This document shows, piece by piece, positions 17,639-26,425 of a DNA stretch of 43,355 nucleotides (its first letter is position 1; every line of letters begins with the position of its first letter). Origin of the DNA: JBFIHF01 sp964411125. Its GTDB lineage: Bacteria > Myxococcota_A > Bradymonadia > Bradymonadales > Bradymonadaceae. The notes beneath the pieces are model-generated. The model made no database searches. It saw only the letters and a list, made by a program, of their open reading frames with translations, and was not told the origin of the DNA. Where the stretch lies: positions 1 through 43,355 of the forward strand of contig CAYPJU010000055.1 of assembly GCA_964411125.1 (NCBI GenBank). Reading direction: 5' to 3'. The position numbers and the translations under genes were made by a program.

Positions 17639-20112
17639 CGGGTCGCCCCGAGGTTCTCCGCCAGACGAAGCAGATCGGCGAAAATGCCCGCCGCCGTAAC
17701 GTCCGGACCGGCGCCCGGGCCCTGCACGACCAGCGGGTTCTGCGCGTACCGACGCGTCGTGTACTCGACGATGTTGTCGGTCAGCCGAATGCGACCGAAC
17801 GGATGCGTCTGCGGGAACCTGCCGAGCGCGACTTTCGCGCTCCCCTCCGCGTCGATCGAGCCGACATATCGCAAGACCTCGCCTGCTTCGCGCGCCTCCT
17901 CGAACATCTTCTTCATCGAATCGTCGAGCGAGCTGACCCGCTCCAGGAACTCCTCGACCGTCCCCGATTCCAGCTCCGCCGGCACGAGGCTCTCGACCTC
18001 GACGTCGGCGAGCCCGATATCGAGCCCCGCTTCGCGGGCGAGGATCACGAGCTTTCGCGCAACGTCCATCCCCGAGAGGTCGTCCCGGGGATCGGGCTCG
18101 GTATACCCCGCCGCCTTCGCCTGCCGCACGATCTCCGAGAACGGCGTCTCGCCGTCGTACGCGTTGAACAGGTAAGCGAGCGTGCCCGAGAAGATCCCCT
18201 GGATCGACCGAACCTCGTCCCCCGTCTGGATGAGATCGCGGAGCGTGTGGATGATGGGAAGGCCCGCCCCCACCGTCGTCTCGTAGAGGAACGAGACGTT
18301 GCGGCGACGGCACGCGCTGCGGATCGCGTCGAGGCGTTCCGTCGGCCCCGATCCCGCGCGCTTGTTGGGCGTGACGACGTGAATCCCACGTTCCAACCAG
18401 CCCGCGTAGAGCCCCGCCACGTCGTCCGACGCCGTGGCATCGACGATGACTGCGTGCGGCACCGCCTCGGTCTGGACGAAGTTCGCAAACGCATCGAGGT
18501 CGACCGACTCCGACGGCGAATCCTTCCAACCCGCGAGGTCGATGGCGCGCTCGTCCGTCCACATCTTCGACGACGTCGCGATTGCGCGGACTCGGAGGTC
18601 GATCCCGAACTCGTCGCGCAGCCGGGCGCCCTGTGCCGCCAACTGCTCCAGCAGCGCTCGTCCGACGATCCCGGCCCCGAGGACGCCGACCGAGATGGTC
18701 TGCGCCGAAAGGTAGAAACCGGCGTGAACGGCGCGCAGAGCGCGGGCGACGTCGACTTCGTCTATGACTGCCGAGATGTTGCGCTCCGACGACCCCTGCG
18801 CGATGGCGCGAACGTTGACCCCCGCCTTGCCGAGAGCCGCGAAGAACGTCGACGACACGCCCGGAATCCCCGCCATGTCGTCGCCGACTACGGCGATGAT
18901 CGCGCAGTTCTCCTGAACCTCGATGCGCTGAATCTGGCCGTGATGGCGTTCGGCGAAGAACGCCTTCTCGACCGTCTCCCGGGCCAGCTTCGCCTGCCGC
19001 CGAGGCACCGCGAAGCAGATCGAGTGTTCCGAGCTACCCTGTGAGATGAGGACCACCGAGACACCCGCCTCGCGCAGCGCTCCGAAGAGCCGGTTCGCGA
19101 TCCCGGGCACGCCGATCATCGACGTCCCTTCGAGGTTGACGAGCGCCATCTGCTCGACCGTCGCGATCCCCTTCACCGCAAAGGCGGGCCGTACGTCGGC
19201 GCTCGACGAATCCGCTTCGTGAATCTTCGTCCCCGGCGCGTCCGGGTTGAACGTGTTGCGGATCCAGATCGGGATCGACTTCGCGACCGCCGGCGCCATC
19301 GTGCTCGGGTGAATCACCTTCGCGCCGAAGTACGCGAGCTCCATCGCCTCGTCGTACGACATCGAGTCGAGCACCACGGCGTCCGGAACCTGCCGGGGGT
19401 TCGCGCTCATCACACCGTCCACGTCGGTCCAGATGTCGAGCCGCTCTGCGTCGAGCAGGTTCGCGAAGATCGACGCCGAGTAGTCCGAGCCGTTGCGACC
19501 GAGCGTCGTGTGGATCCCATCGGCGTTCGACGCGATGAATCCCGTCACGACCACGGTCGACTCCTCACGGGACTGCAACCACTCCCCCATCTTCGTCCGT
19601 GACGTCTCCCAGTCCACGATCGGAGCGAGCTGCCCCTCGCCGACGAAAAGCACCTTTCTCGCGTCGAGCCAGCACGCTTCGACACCCTTCTCACGCAGAT
19701 GCTCACCGAGGACCTGTGCCGACCAGAGTTCGCCGTACCCCGACACTAGCTCGACCGCCGATACCGGTTCGGTTCGCAGCAGCCACAGCGCCTTGAGAAC
19801 GTCTTCGATGTCGTCGAAGTCGTGGTTCACGCGATCCACGAGCTGAGCTGCGCCCGGCCCGTCGAGCAGCTCCGCCACCGTCTCGACCTGCCTCGCCCGC
19901 AGATCGCGCAGGGCGGTCGCGTACGTGGCGTCCCGTTTGGACGCCCGATCGACCAGGTCGATCAGCGCGTTCGTCATCCCCGACATCGCCGAAACGACGA
20001 CGGCGGAACGGCCGGGGTGGTCGATGTCGGCGAGGATGTCGGCGACGGCGCGATAGCGGTCCGCGTTTGCAACGCTGGTCCCGCCGAATTTGTGGACTCT
20101 CCAGTTCGTCAT
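17635..20112 (-). CDS. thrA: Bifunctional aspartokinase / homoserine dehydrogenase
   Basis: An 825-residue fusion enzyme of the expected ThrA length. Residues 1-290 are aspartokinase, starting WRVHKFGGTSVANADRYR with the kinase KFGGTSV motif. About 310-460 are two ACT-type regulatory segments (VSVVLISQGSSEHSICFAV and VNVRAIAQGSSERNISAVI), where threonine feedback would act. About 465-825 are homoserine dehydrogenase with the NAD(P)-binding GVLGAGIVGRALLEQL. It catalyses the first and third steps of the aspartate pathway. ATG 20112 is chosen over a longer frame to 20232 because the kinase motif follows directly and AGGA lies upstream. It is first in thrABC. I looked for a threonine-rich leader peptide or attenuator hairpin in 20113-20350 and saw none. 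Confidence 0.95.
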   Translation of the reverse strand: MTNWRVHKFGGTSVANADRYRAVADILADIDHPGRSAVVVSAMSGMTNALIDLVDRASKRDATYATALRDLRARQVETVAELLDGPGAAQLVDRVNHDFDDIEDVLKALWLLRTEPVSAVELVSGYGELWSAQVLGEHLREKGVEACWLDARKVLFVGEGQLAPIVDWETSRTKMGEWLQSREESTVVVTGFIASNADGIHTTLGRNGSDYSASIFANLLDAERLDIWTDVDGVMSANPRQVPDAVVLDSMSYDEAMELAYFGAKVIHPSTMAPAVAKSIPIWIRNTFNPDAPGTKIHEADSSSADVRPAFAVKGIATVEQMALVNLEGTSMIGVPGIANRLFGALREAGVSVVLISQGSSEHSICFAVPRRQAKLARETVEKAFFAERHHGQIQRIEVQENCAIIAVVGDDMAGIPGVSSTFFAALGKAGVNVRAIAQGSSERNISAVIDEVDVARALRAVHAGFYLSAQTISVGVLGAGIVGRALLEQLAAQGARLRDEFGIDLRVRAIATSSKMWTDERAIDLAGWKDSPSESVDLDAFANFVQTEAVPHAVIVDATASDDVAGLYAGWLERGIHVVTPNKRAGSGPTERLDAIRSACRRRNVSFLYETTVGAGLPIIHTLRDLIQTGDEVRSIQGIFSGTLAYLFNAYDGETPFSEIVRQAKAAGYTEPDPRDDLSGMDVARKLVILAREAGLDIGLADVEVESLVPAELESGTVEEFLERVSSLDDSMKKMFEEAREAGEVLRYVGSIDAEGSAKVALGRFPQTHPFGRIRLTDNIVEYTTRRYAQNPLVVQGPGAGPDVTAAGIFADLLRLAENLGATR

Positions 20113-20352
20113 GGCGCGGTATCCTGCGGGAGCAGCGGACAAACCGCAAGAAGCTTCCATGTTGAGCGCTTGTTTGCTCGTTGCCCGAGCATCCAAACCT
20201 GGCCGTCTCCGTAGTCCCACACGCCCTTTCATCTCCCTACGTTTGAATACCCCGAGCGCTCGCCAGTCTCAGGGGCTCAATCGGCACACTGGGCCAGACA
20301 ATTCGGCGAAGCGCTCCGCACGGAGCAACGCGCACACGCAGAGGAGATACGA

Positions 20353-21978
20353 ATGCGACGATGGATTTCGATGTTGTTGGTGGGGCTCGTCTCGACCGCT
20401 TGCGTCACCGAAGAACCCCTCGAGAAGGGGGACACGGCGAACGGTGAGAACGATGGCAAGCCGTTCGTGAACGAAGAGGAGGAGGAGTTCGAGGCGACCC
20501 TCGAGGCTCCGACGACCGTCGACTTCGGTCGGGTCGACCCCATCGAAGAAACCACCGAAGATAGGCACTGGCGGATCGTCGAGCTCACCAACGTCGGCGA
20601 CGCGCCGTTGCGGCTCGACGGCGTCATCGTGACCGGGACGCTCGACTTTCACATCTCCTTTGCCGACGCCCCGGACGCCGCGGTCGACGACGACCGCGAG
20701 AACCCGGTGTCGGAGCTCCTCCCCGACGAGACCGAGCACGTCAGAGTGTTCTTCAACCCAGTCTCGAGCGCTCCCACCAGCGCCGAGCTGATCGTCTTCA
20801 GCAACTCCGGGAGCGGCCCGATGCACACCATCGAGCTAATCGGCAACACCGCGGTCGCCTGCGCGACGACGAACGTCGTCGAACGCCTCGAGTTCGGCGA
20901 CACGCCCGTCGACGACTCGCGGGAGAAGACCGTGATCGTGGAGAACTGCAGCAGCGACACGGACCTGGAGTTCGAAGACGTCCTTGTCTGCGCCAATTTC
21001 GACGGCAACTGCGCCGAGACCGACGTCTTCTCCATCGACGCGGCAGCCCTGCCGTCCACCCTCTCGCCGGGAGCGACCGCGCAGATCCCCGTGACGTTTT
21101 CCCCGAACGACGAGACGCTCCACACGGCGACTCTTCGCATCTCGACGAACGACTCCTCGCAACCGCTCATCACCATCCCGATGCGCGGCCAGGGCGTCGA
21201 CGTTCTGTGCCCCACGGCGGTGCCGGAAGTTCGGGTCGACGATTCCACGCCGTGGGCGACGCAGCTCGAGACGAGGCCGCTGACGGTCGTCGAACTTCGC
21301 GGGACCAACAGCAACGCGCTCGGGTCGATCGTCGGCTACGAATGGACCGTCGTGCAGCGACCGGAAGGCTCGACCGCACGGCTGAGCCGCGAGCCGTCGT
21401 TCGCGTTGAACTCGATCCTCGTCGACGTCGCCGGCACCTACGTGGTCGAACTGACCGTCACCGACGACGCGGGCATCGCGAGCTGCGGCGCTCCCGCCCG
21501 CGTCGAGATCGATGCGAAGCCGGAGGTCGGGATCTACGTCGAGCTGAGCTGGGACACGCCGACCGACACCGACGCACACGACGAATACGGGACCGACATG
21601 GACCTTCACTTCCTCCATCCGATGGGAACCTGGAACGATGCCCCGTGGGACGTGTACTGGGAGTATCCGGCGCAGGTCTGGTCGACCGGTGAGACCCCCG
21701 AGCTGCAGATCGACGACACCGATGGCTTCGGACCGGAAACGGTCATCCACCCGAACCCGGCGGCGGGGACCGCGTACGCCATCGGTGTCTACTACTACAA
21801 CGAGAACGGGTTTGGCCCGAGCACCGCGAGCGTTCGAACGTTCGTCGACGGGAACCTGACCCACGAAGCCGATCGCGCGCTCATCGATCGGGGAGCCTTC
21901 TGGTACGTCGCGGACGTGTCGACCGCCGCGACGACCGTCGTCGACACGGTGGCCGACGGGTTCCCCGAAACGGACTGA
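20353..21978 (+). CDS. Lipoprotein with ASH-like repeats and a PKD-like domain
   Basis: A 541-residue lipoprotein: signal peptide ending VSTAC (Cys17), a charged Glu-rich linker (about residues 36-52), and two Ig-like ASH / choice-of-anchor repeats. The first, about 53-165, has DFGRVDPIEETTEDRHWRIV; the second, about 175-285, has LEFGDTPVDDSREKTVIVEN and ends with TIPMRGQG. A PKD-like domain follows at about 290-390 (GSIVGYEWTVVQRPEGSTA, VVELTVTDDAG). The C-terminal domain begins YVELSWDTPTDTDAHDEYGTDMDLH. This architecture recurs in myxobacterial-type surface lipoproteins; the function is unknown, likely adhesion or structure at the cell surface. ATG 20353 has GAGGAGA upstream. It is divergent from thrA across 240 bp. 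Confidence 0.85.
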   Translation: MRRWISMLLVGLVSTACVTEEPLEKGDTANGENDGKPFVNEEEEEFEATLEAPTTVDFGRVDPIEETTEDRHWRIVELTNVGDAPLRLDGVIVTGTLDFHISFADAPDAAVDDDRENPVSELLPDETEHVRVFFNPVSSAPTSAELIVFSNSGSGPMHTIELIGNTAVACATTNVVERLEFGDTPVDDSREKTVIVENCSSDTDLEFEDVLVCANFDGNCAETDVFSIDAAALPSTLSPGATAQIPVTFSPNDETLHTATLRISTNDSSQPLITIPMRGQGVDVLCPTAVPEVRVDDSTPWATQLETRPLTVVELRGTNSNALGSIVGYEWTVVQRPEGSTARLSREPSFALNSILVDVAGTYVVELTVTDDAGIASCGAPARVEIDAKPEVGIYVELSWDTPTDTDAHDEYGTDMDLHFLHPMGTWNDAPWDVYWEYPAQVWSTGETPELQIDDTDGFGPETVIHPNPAAGTAYAIGVYYYNENGFGPSTASVRTFVDGNLTHEADRALIDRGAFWYVADVSTAATTVVDTVADGFPETD

Positions 21979-21981
21979 ACC

Positions 21982-24096
21982 TCACGACCGCTGACGGCGG
22001 CGACGCGCAGCCCCCGCAGCCCCCAGGGCGAGGAGCAACCCGCCGATGAACGTCGGCTCGGGGGTCGCGCTGCCGCGGAACGTCGCACCGCCCGCGTACG
22101 CATTCTGGTCGACGCCGCGCGCCTGCGACACCGGCACGTCCGCGTCCGCGTTGGCTTCCGGGTCGGCGTTCACCACCTGTTCGGAGACCGCGACGAACGA
22201 AGTCCACTGCGTGATGAGCGAGTGCTGTAGCCCGAGGCTCGTCACCGCACGCTGTGCCTCGCGGCGCTCCCGCTGGTCGACGGCCGACCCGTGAACGTGC
22301 ATGAAGTCCGCGATCTTCGCCCGCGCCCACATCAGCCGCACGGCGGCACCGTCCGACCGCTCGGCGGGGAGATCGACCTCGACGGGGAACTGTACGTCCC
22401 GCCCTGCGATCTTCCCGTGCACCAAGATCCGCTGCGGGCCAGGGACGTCATAGGTCCCGACGACCCGGACCGACGACCCGTCGAAGAGGTCCGGAATCCG
22501 CCGGGGCGCGAGCTGACCAAAACCCGCGTCAGTCCCTTCCAGTCGAATGTCGGTGAGCACGGGAGTCTGCAACCGCTCGGCGATCTCACCGGCGACGATC
22601 GCGGGATCTTCGGTCAGGTCGACGTACCGCGCGAAGCCCCGCCCGGTGCGCGCCATCTCCTCGATCAGAAACCGGTTCACGCCGTGGCCCACGCCGACCG
22701 AGAAGAGGCGGGCCTCGCCGATCTCAGCCTCGAGAAGCGCCGCGATCTCAGTCTCGTTGCCGATGAACCCGTCGGTCATGAAGGTCACCAACCGAACGGT
22801 GTTCGGGGCGAGGGGAGCGCGCAACGCCTGCTCGACCCCCGAGCGCATGTGCGTCCCGCCCTCCCCGTCGAGGTCGTCCACGTACTCGATTGCATCCTCG
22901 ACGTTGCGGTCGGTGGCGGCGATCGGCTCGCGCGAGTACTCCGTCGCGCCGTCGCTGAAGCGAATGATCCGGAAGTAGTCGGTGGGGCGAAGGTCGCGCA
23001 GCGCGCGGCGCATGAAGGCCTTGCTGGTCTCCATCGGTTGCCCCGCCATCGAACCCGAACAGTCGAGCACGAACACCATCTCACGCGCCGTGACGTCGTC
23101 CTCGGCGACCGCCCTCGGAGGTTCGATCAGTAGGCTGAAGTAGCCGCGTTCGGTACGCGGATCCCAGTCCGCCAGCAACCCCGCCTGCGGCTCGTCACCG
23201 GCCATCGCGTAGCGCAGCTCGAAGTGCGCGTTGTCGAGCACCCTCCCTTCGGCCAGGCGAACGGATGCGTCGCCTCGCCCCAACCGCTGCACGTCGATCG
23301 GATGGCTCTTGCTGTCGATCGCAGCGAGCGGCATCCCTGCGTCGATGCGCACCACGACGGAGACGCGGTCGGGATCGATCGTGGCCGGCGCTTCGATTTC
23401 CGCGACCGGCGGATGGGCGGGGACCGACTCGAGCCCCGTTTCGGCGGCGTCGCCTGGCGTGAACCGTGGCCCAACGACCATCGGCAGCGTCAGGTGATAC
23501 GCGCCGTCTCGGCGCTCGACGGCGTGGACGTAACGAAGTTCCACCTCGACCGGCACGCCGGGCATCAGATTTCCGATCGACTGCGTGAAGAGGTTCGGAC
23601 GCACCTGCTCGGTCAGCGCGGCCGCCCGCCCTTCGGCTTTCGCCGCTTCGAACTCCTGGCGGGCCGCCTCTCGCTCCCGGATCTCGGCGCGGACGACCTC
23701 GTCGCCGACGCGCATCGTCATCGCATGAACCGCGGCGTCTTCGTGCAGCGGAAACTGGTAGGTCGCGTCGAGCGGAACCTTGCCGGGATTGTCGAACCGC
23801 TGAGTCAGCGTCACCGCCACCAGGTCGCCGCGGACTTCGACGTCGTAGTCCGTCTTCAGGGTCGGGAACGACACCTGCCGACCGTCCTGCATCGCGACGA
23901 GTCGCCCCCCCAGAGGATCGTCGTAGGCGCCCGGCGGTTGGTAGCTTTGCGCGTCGCGAGTCGAAGCGAAGTTTGCGCCGGCGTAGGCGCTGCCGCGGGT
24001 CATACCGACCAGCACCGCCACGGCGAACAGCGCCGTGACGAAGAGAAACAGCGCCGCTGACGCGGAGATGGCGAGGATTTTACGGGGCATGCTCAT
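21982..24096 (-). CDS. VIT/vWA-domain protein with PEP-CTERM sorting tail
   Basis: A 704-residue exported protein. N-terminal membrane segment at 8-31; VIT domain at about 65-205 (VTLTQRFDNPGKVPLDATYQ); von Willebrand A domain from about 335 with the metal-site motif DCSGS (Asp345, Ser347, Ser349). The last 30 residues are a typical PEP-CTERM: TPEPTF (PEP at 679-681), a 15-residue hydrophobic helix, then ARRRRQRS. PEP-CTERM tails are recognised by exosortases, and the adjacent upstream gene is one, so this is the obvious substrate. ATG 24096 is preceded by AGGAGG and overlaps the exosortase stop (ATGA). Its stop is 3 nt from the convergent ASH lipoprotein. Confidence 0.9.
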   Translation of the reverse strand: MSMPRKILAISASAALFLFVTALFAVAVLVGMTRGSAYAGANFASTRDAQSYQPPGAYDDPLGGRLVAMQDGRQVSFPTLKTDYDVEVRGDLVAVTLTQRFDNPGKVPLDATYQFPLHEDAAVHAMTMRVGDEVVRAEIREREAARQEFEAAKAEGRAAALTEQVRPNLFTQSIGNLMPGVPVEVELRYVHAVERRDGAYHLTLPMVVGPRFTPGDAAETGLESVPAHPPVAEIEAPATIDPDRVSVVVRIDAGMPLAAIDSKSHPIDVQRLGRGDASVRLAEGRVLDNAHFELRYAMAGDEPQAGLLADWDPRTERGYFSLLIEPPRAVAEDDVTAREMVFVLDCSGSMAGQPMETSKAFMRRALRDLRPTDYFRIIRFSDGATEYSREPIAATDRNVEDAIEYVDDLDGEGGTHMRSGVEQALRAPLAPNTVRLVTFMTDGFIGNETEIAALLEAEIGEARLFSVGVGHGVNRFLIEEMARTGRGFARYVDLTEDPAIVAGEIAERLQTPVLTDIRLEGTDAGFGQLAPRRIPDLFDGSSVRVVGTYDVPGPQRILVHGKIAGRDVQFPVEVDLPAERSDGAAVRLMWARAKIADFMHVHGSAVDQRERREAQRAVTSLGLQHSLITQWTSFVAVSEQVVNADPEANADADVPVSQARGVDQNAYAGGATFRGSATPEPTFIGGLLLALGAAGAARRRRQRS

Positions 24097-25610
24097 GGAG
24101 CCTCCTGGTGTTGATGGTCATCGTGAAGAGCGAGGGAGTGGGCGACCGCGAGGTCGAACCGAGCGTCGTCGGCCGGCGGAGCGTCCCAGGGTGAGATTCG
24201 TTCGACGGCGGTCCACGTGGCGTGCGGCGAGGACAGCCAGTACCAGACCGCCTCCGAGATACTGTTCGCGCGGCGACCGTCATCGCTGACGTAGCTGACG
24301 CGGACCCGCCAGACGCGACCGTCGGGATCTGTCGCGCGATAGAGAGCGCCCGGCAACACGCCGTGGTCGATGCCGAGCCGCTCGACCTCGTAGCCGGCCC
24401 CGCGCAGGCACTCGTCGGGAGCATGCAGATGGCGAAGCGGCGCGGAGGTGCTGACGACGAGGAGCGTCTTGTCGCCGTACCTCGCCTTGGCGGCCGAACC
24501 CCCGAACGCCGTGAAATAGTCGGCCTCGCGCTGCGAAAGCGGGACCGGTTGCGCGGCCGTACCCGCGAGGACGCGTGGGAGGACGATCGGCTCCATCGGA
24601 GCGCCGACGTCGACCGGGCGCTCGGGCGCGACCAGCACCGCAACGCACGCAGCGACCAGTGGGATCGGGAGCCAGCGGGGGGTCGCGGCGACGGAGCGCC
24701 GCGCCACGGAGTGCCCCACGCCCTCGGTGGAGCGGCGTCCCGTGTCTTCGGTGCAGCGGCGTCCCCGCCGCTCGCTCACGGTCCGCGACCACACCACGAC
24801 GGGCACCATCGCGAGCCCCAGGCAGACCAGCCCGACGATGTCGTGCCAGGGCTGCGCCATCACGTCGACGCCCACGACGTCGGGCCAGGCGATGCCGACC
24901 GCCAGCACGACGATCCGAACGGTGTTGCTCACCAGCGACGCGACCACCGTCACGACCACTCCCGCCGTCGCTTCCCGCAGGTTCGGACGGGCGAGCGCTG
25001 CCAGCGCGGTGAACGCGCACGCCACCACCACCAGCCCGCGCGTCCCCGAACATGGAAGATCGACCAGCACGTGCTGCTGGTTGAGCAGAATGTCCGTGCC
25101 ACGGCACACCACGCCGTCGAACGCCATCGAGAGCGTCCCGCAGGCACCCGCTGCGGACAGCTGCTGAAGGCCGAAGCCGACCAGGCGTTGCGCGATACGC
25201 TCGAGCGGAAGCGTCAGCGTGAAGAGCGCCGCGAGCCAGAACGGGGAGAGCGGCCGCTCGCGCCGACCCAGCCCGAGCAGCAGCCCGATGGCGTAGACGT
25301 CGACAACCAGCGCCAGCGCTCCGAGCACGTCGATCGCGAGGATCTTCCCGGCGACGCGGACCGCGGCAGTGGCCGCAAACAGCAGGGCGGGCAGCGTCGA
25401 CACCGAGCCCCCGCGCCGGCTCATCGCGCTCCACGCCCCGAGGACCGCTACCACCACGAAGACCCATTCACCGTCGCTCGCCAGCGGTGCGTCGAACCAG
25501 GTCCGCCCGAGCCAGAAGGCCGGCTCCACGGCGAGGAAGAGCGTGCACGCCAGGAGCGCGACGTTGACAGCGGCCGGGGTCACGTTGTTTCGTGTCTCTT
25601 TCAACGACAT
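24093..25610 (-). CDS. Exosortase fused to an EpsI-type domain
   Basis: A 505-residue inner-membrane protein. Residues 1-275 are a multi-helix exosortase with the catalytic triad pattern of the family: Cys187 in DLPCSGTRGL, Arg232 in SNTVRI and His256 in PWHDIVGL. After a charged linker (278-308) and one more helix (315-328), residues 330-505 form an EpsI-like domain with HLHAPDECLRGAGYE (His396, Cys401). Exosortases cleave and transfer PEP-CTERM proteins at the membrane; the EpsI partner domain is often fused but its role is unclear. ATG 25610 is preceded by AGAGG; the frame extends to 25733 without protein-like sequence. It is coupled to the VIT/vWA target gene and divergent from the two-component genes. 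Confidence 0.9.
   Translation of the reverse strand: MSLKETRNNVTPAAVNVALLACTLFLAVEPAFWLGRTWFDAPLASDGEWVFVVVAVLGAWSAMSRRGGSVSTLPALLFAATAAVRVAGKILAIDVLGALALVVDVYAIGLLLGLGRRERPLSPFWLAALFTLTLPLERIAQRLVGFGLQQLSAAGACGTLSMAFDGVVCRGTDILLNQQHVLVDLPCSGTRGLVVVACAFTALAALARPNLREATAGVVVTVVASLVSNTVRIVVLAVGIAWPDVVGVDVMAQPWHDIVGLVCLGLAMVPVVVWSRTVSERRGRRCTEDTGRRSTEGVGHSVARRSVAATPRWLPIPLVAACVAVLVAPERPVDVGAPMEPIVLPRVLAGTAAQPVPLSQREADYFTAFGGSAAKARYGDKTLLVVSTSAPLRHLHAPDECLRGAGYEVERLGIDHGVLPGALYRATDPDGRVWRVRVSYVSDDGRRANSISEAVWYWLSSPHATWTAVERISPWDAPPADDARFDLAVAHSLALHDDHQHQEAP
24101..24106 (-). promoter_or_regulatory. Strong ribosome binding site of the VIT/vWA gene
   Basis: AGGAGG on the minus strand, 4 nt before ATG 24096 and inside the 3' end of the exosortase gene. 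It selects 24096 over the internal ATG at 24090 and allows high independent translation of the target protein. Confidence 0.75.
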
Positions 25611-25661
25611 CGGAGCCTCTCCGAGGGTTCGAAGAGATAGTGCGCTCGGGAATTTGAGACG

Positions 25662-25689
25662 CTGTTGCCGACCTGTTGAAGTTGGTCGG
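25662..25689. promoter_or_regulatory. Candidate response-regulator box between exosortase and regulator
   Basis: In the 122-bp divergent spacer, CTGTTG occurs at 25662-25667 and 25673-25678, an 11-bp direct repeat as favoured by OmpR-family dimers. Overlapping it is a dyad, CCGACC (25668-25673) / GGTCGG (25684-25689). Position and spacing fit a shared operator; binding is inference. Confidence 0.3.
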
Positions 25690-25732
25690 AGAATGTCGTG
25701 GAGATTTTGTTGAGGCGTCCAAGGAAAGCCCA

Positions 25733-26425
25733 ATGAGCAGCGAACGCCGCACGATTCTGGTCGTCGACGACGACCCCCACATCCGGAAGGTCGTGCGCTT
25801 CGCGCTCGAAAAGGAGGGCTTCGACGTCGTCGAGGCGAGCGACGGACGCGAGGGGCTGGAGGCAGTCGCTTCGTACGCGCCAGACCTCGTGATCCTCGAC
25901 GTCACCATGCCGAGGATGGGCGGCACCCAGATGTGCCAGGAGCTCCGGCAGTCGAACAACCGCGTCCCGATCATCTTCCTCTCGTCCCGCGACGACGAGA
26001 TCGATCGCGTGCTCGGGCTCGAGCTCGGCGGCGACGACTACGTGACGAAGCCGTTCAGCCCTCGCGAACTCGTGGCGCGCGTCCGCGCTTTCTTCCGGCG
26101 CTTCGACGACGGCCGCACCGAAGCCCCCACCGACCGAGAATCCGACCTGCAGTACGGCGAGCTCCGGGTCGATCTCGAGGGATACCGCGCGTTCTGGGGG
26201 GACGAAGAGGTCAAGCTGACGCCCACCGAGTTCGACATCCTGCGCCGCATGGTCCGACGCCCCACCAAGGTGTTCTCCCGCGCAGACCTCATGGGGGACA
26301 CCATCGTCGGGGAACGCACGATCGATTCGCACGTGCGCCACATCCGGCAAAAGTTCGAGGAGCTCGGCGGAACACCGATCGAGACCGTCCACGGCTTCGG
26401 GTACAAGCTCGGTCCGGTCAAGTGA
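25733..26425 (+). CDS. OmpR-family response regulator
   Basis: A 230-residue regulator: receiver domain at 7-120 with the acidic pocket VVDDDPH, phospho-acceptor Asp56 in LVILDVTMP, and Lys106 in YVTKPFSPRELVARVR. A winged-helix DNA-binding domain follows at about 135-230 (LTPTEFDILRRMVRRPTKVF, ending VHGFGYKLG). ATG 25733 has AAGGAAA upstream. It overlaps the histidine kinase gene by GTGA (26422-26425). Placement back to back with the exosortase operon suggests it controls that operon and itself. Confidence 0.92.
   Translation: MSSERRTILVVDDDPHIRKVVRFALEKEGFDVVEASDGREGLEAVASYAPDLVILDVTMPRMGGTQMCQELRQSNNRVPIIFLSSRDDEIDRVLGLELGGDDYVTKPFSPRELVARVRAFFRRFDDGRTEAPTDRESDLQYGELRVDLEGYRAFWGDEEVKLTPTEFDILRRMVRRPTKVFSRADLMGDTIVGERTIDSHVRHIRQKFEELGGTPIETVHGFGYKLGPVK

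Noticed and set aside
17639..18562. Extension of the thrB frame
   Set aside because: Arg/Gly-rich sequence antisense-like within thrA; thrB starts at the ATGA overlap with homology beginning there.
20113..20352. Search for a thr leader peptide or attenuator
   Set aside because: No Thr/Ile-rich small frame, stable hairpin or T-run was found on the minus strand upstream of thrA.
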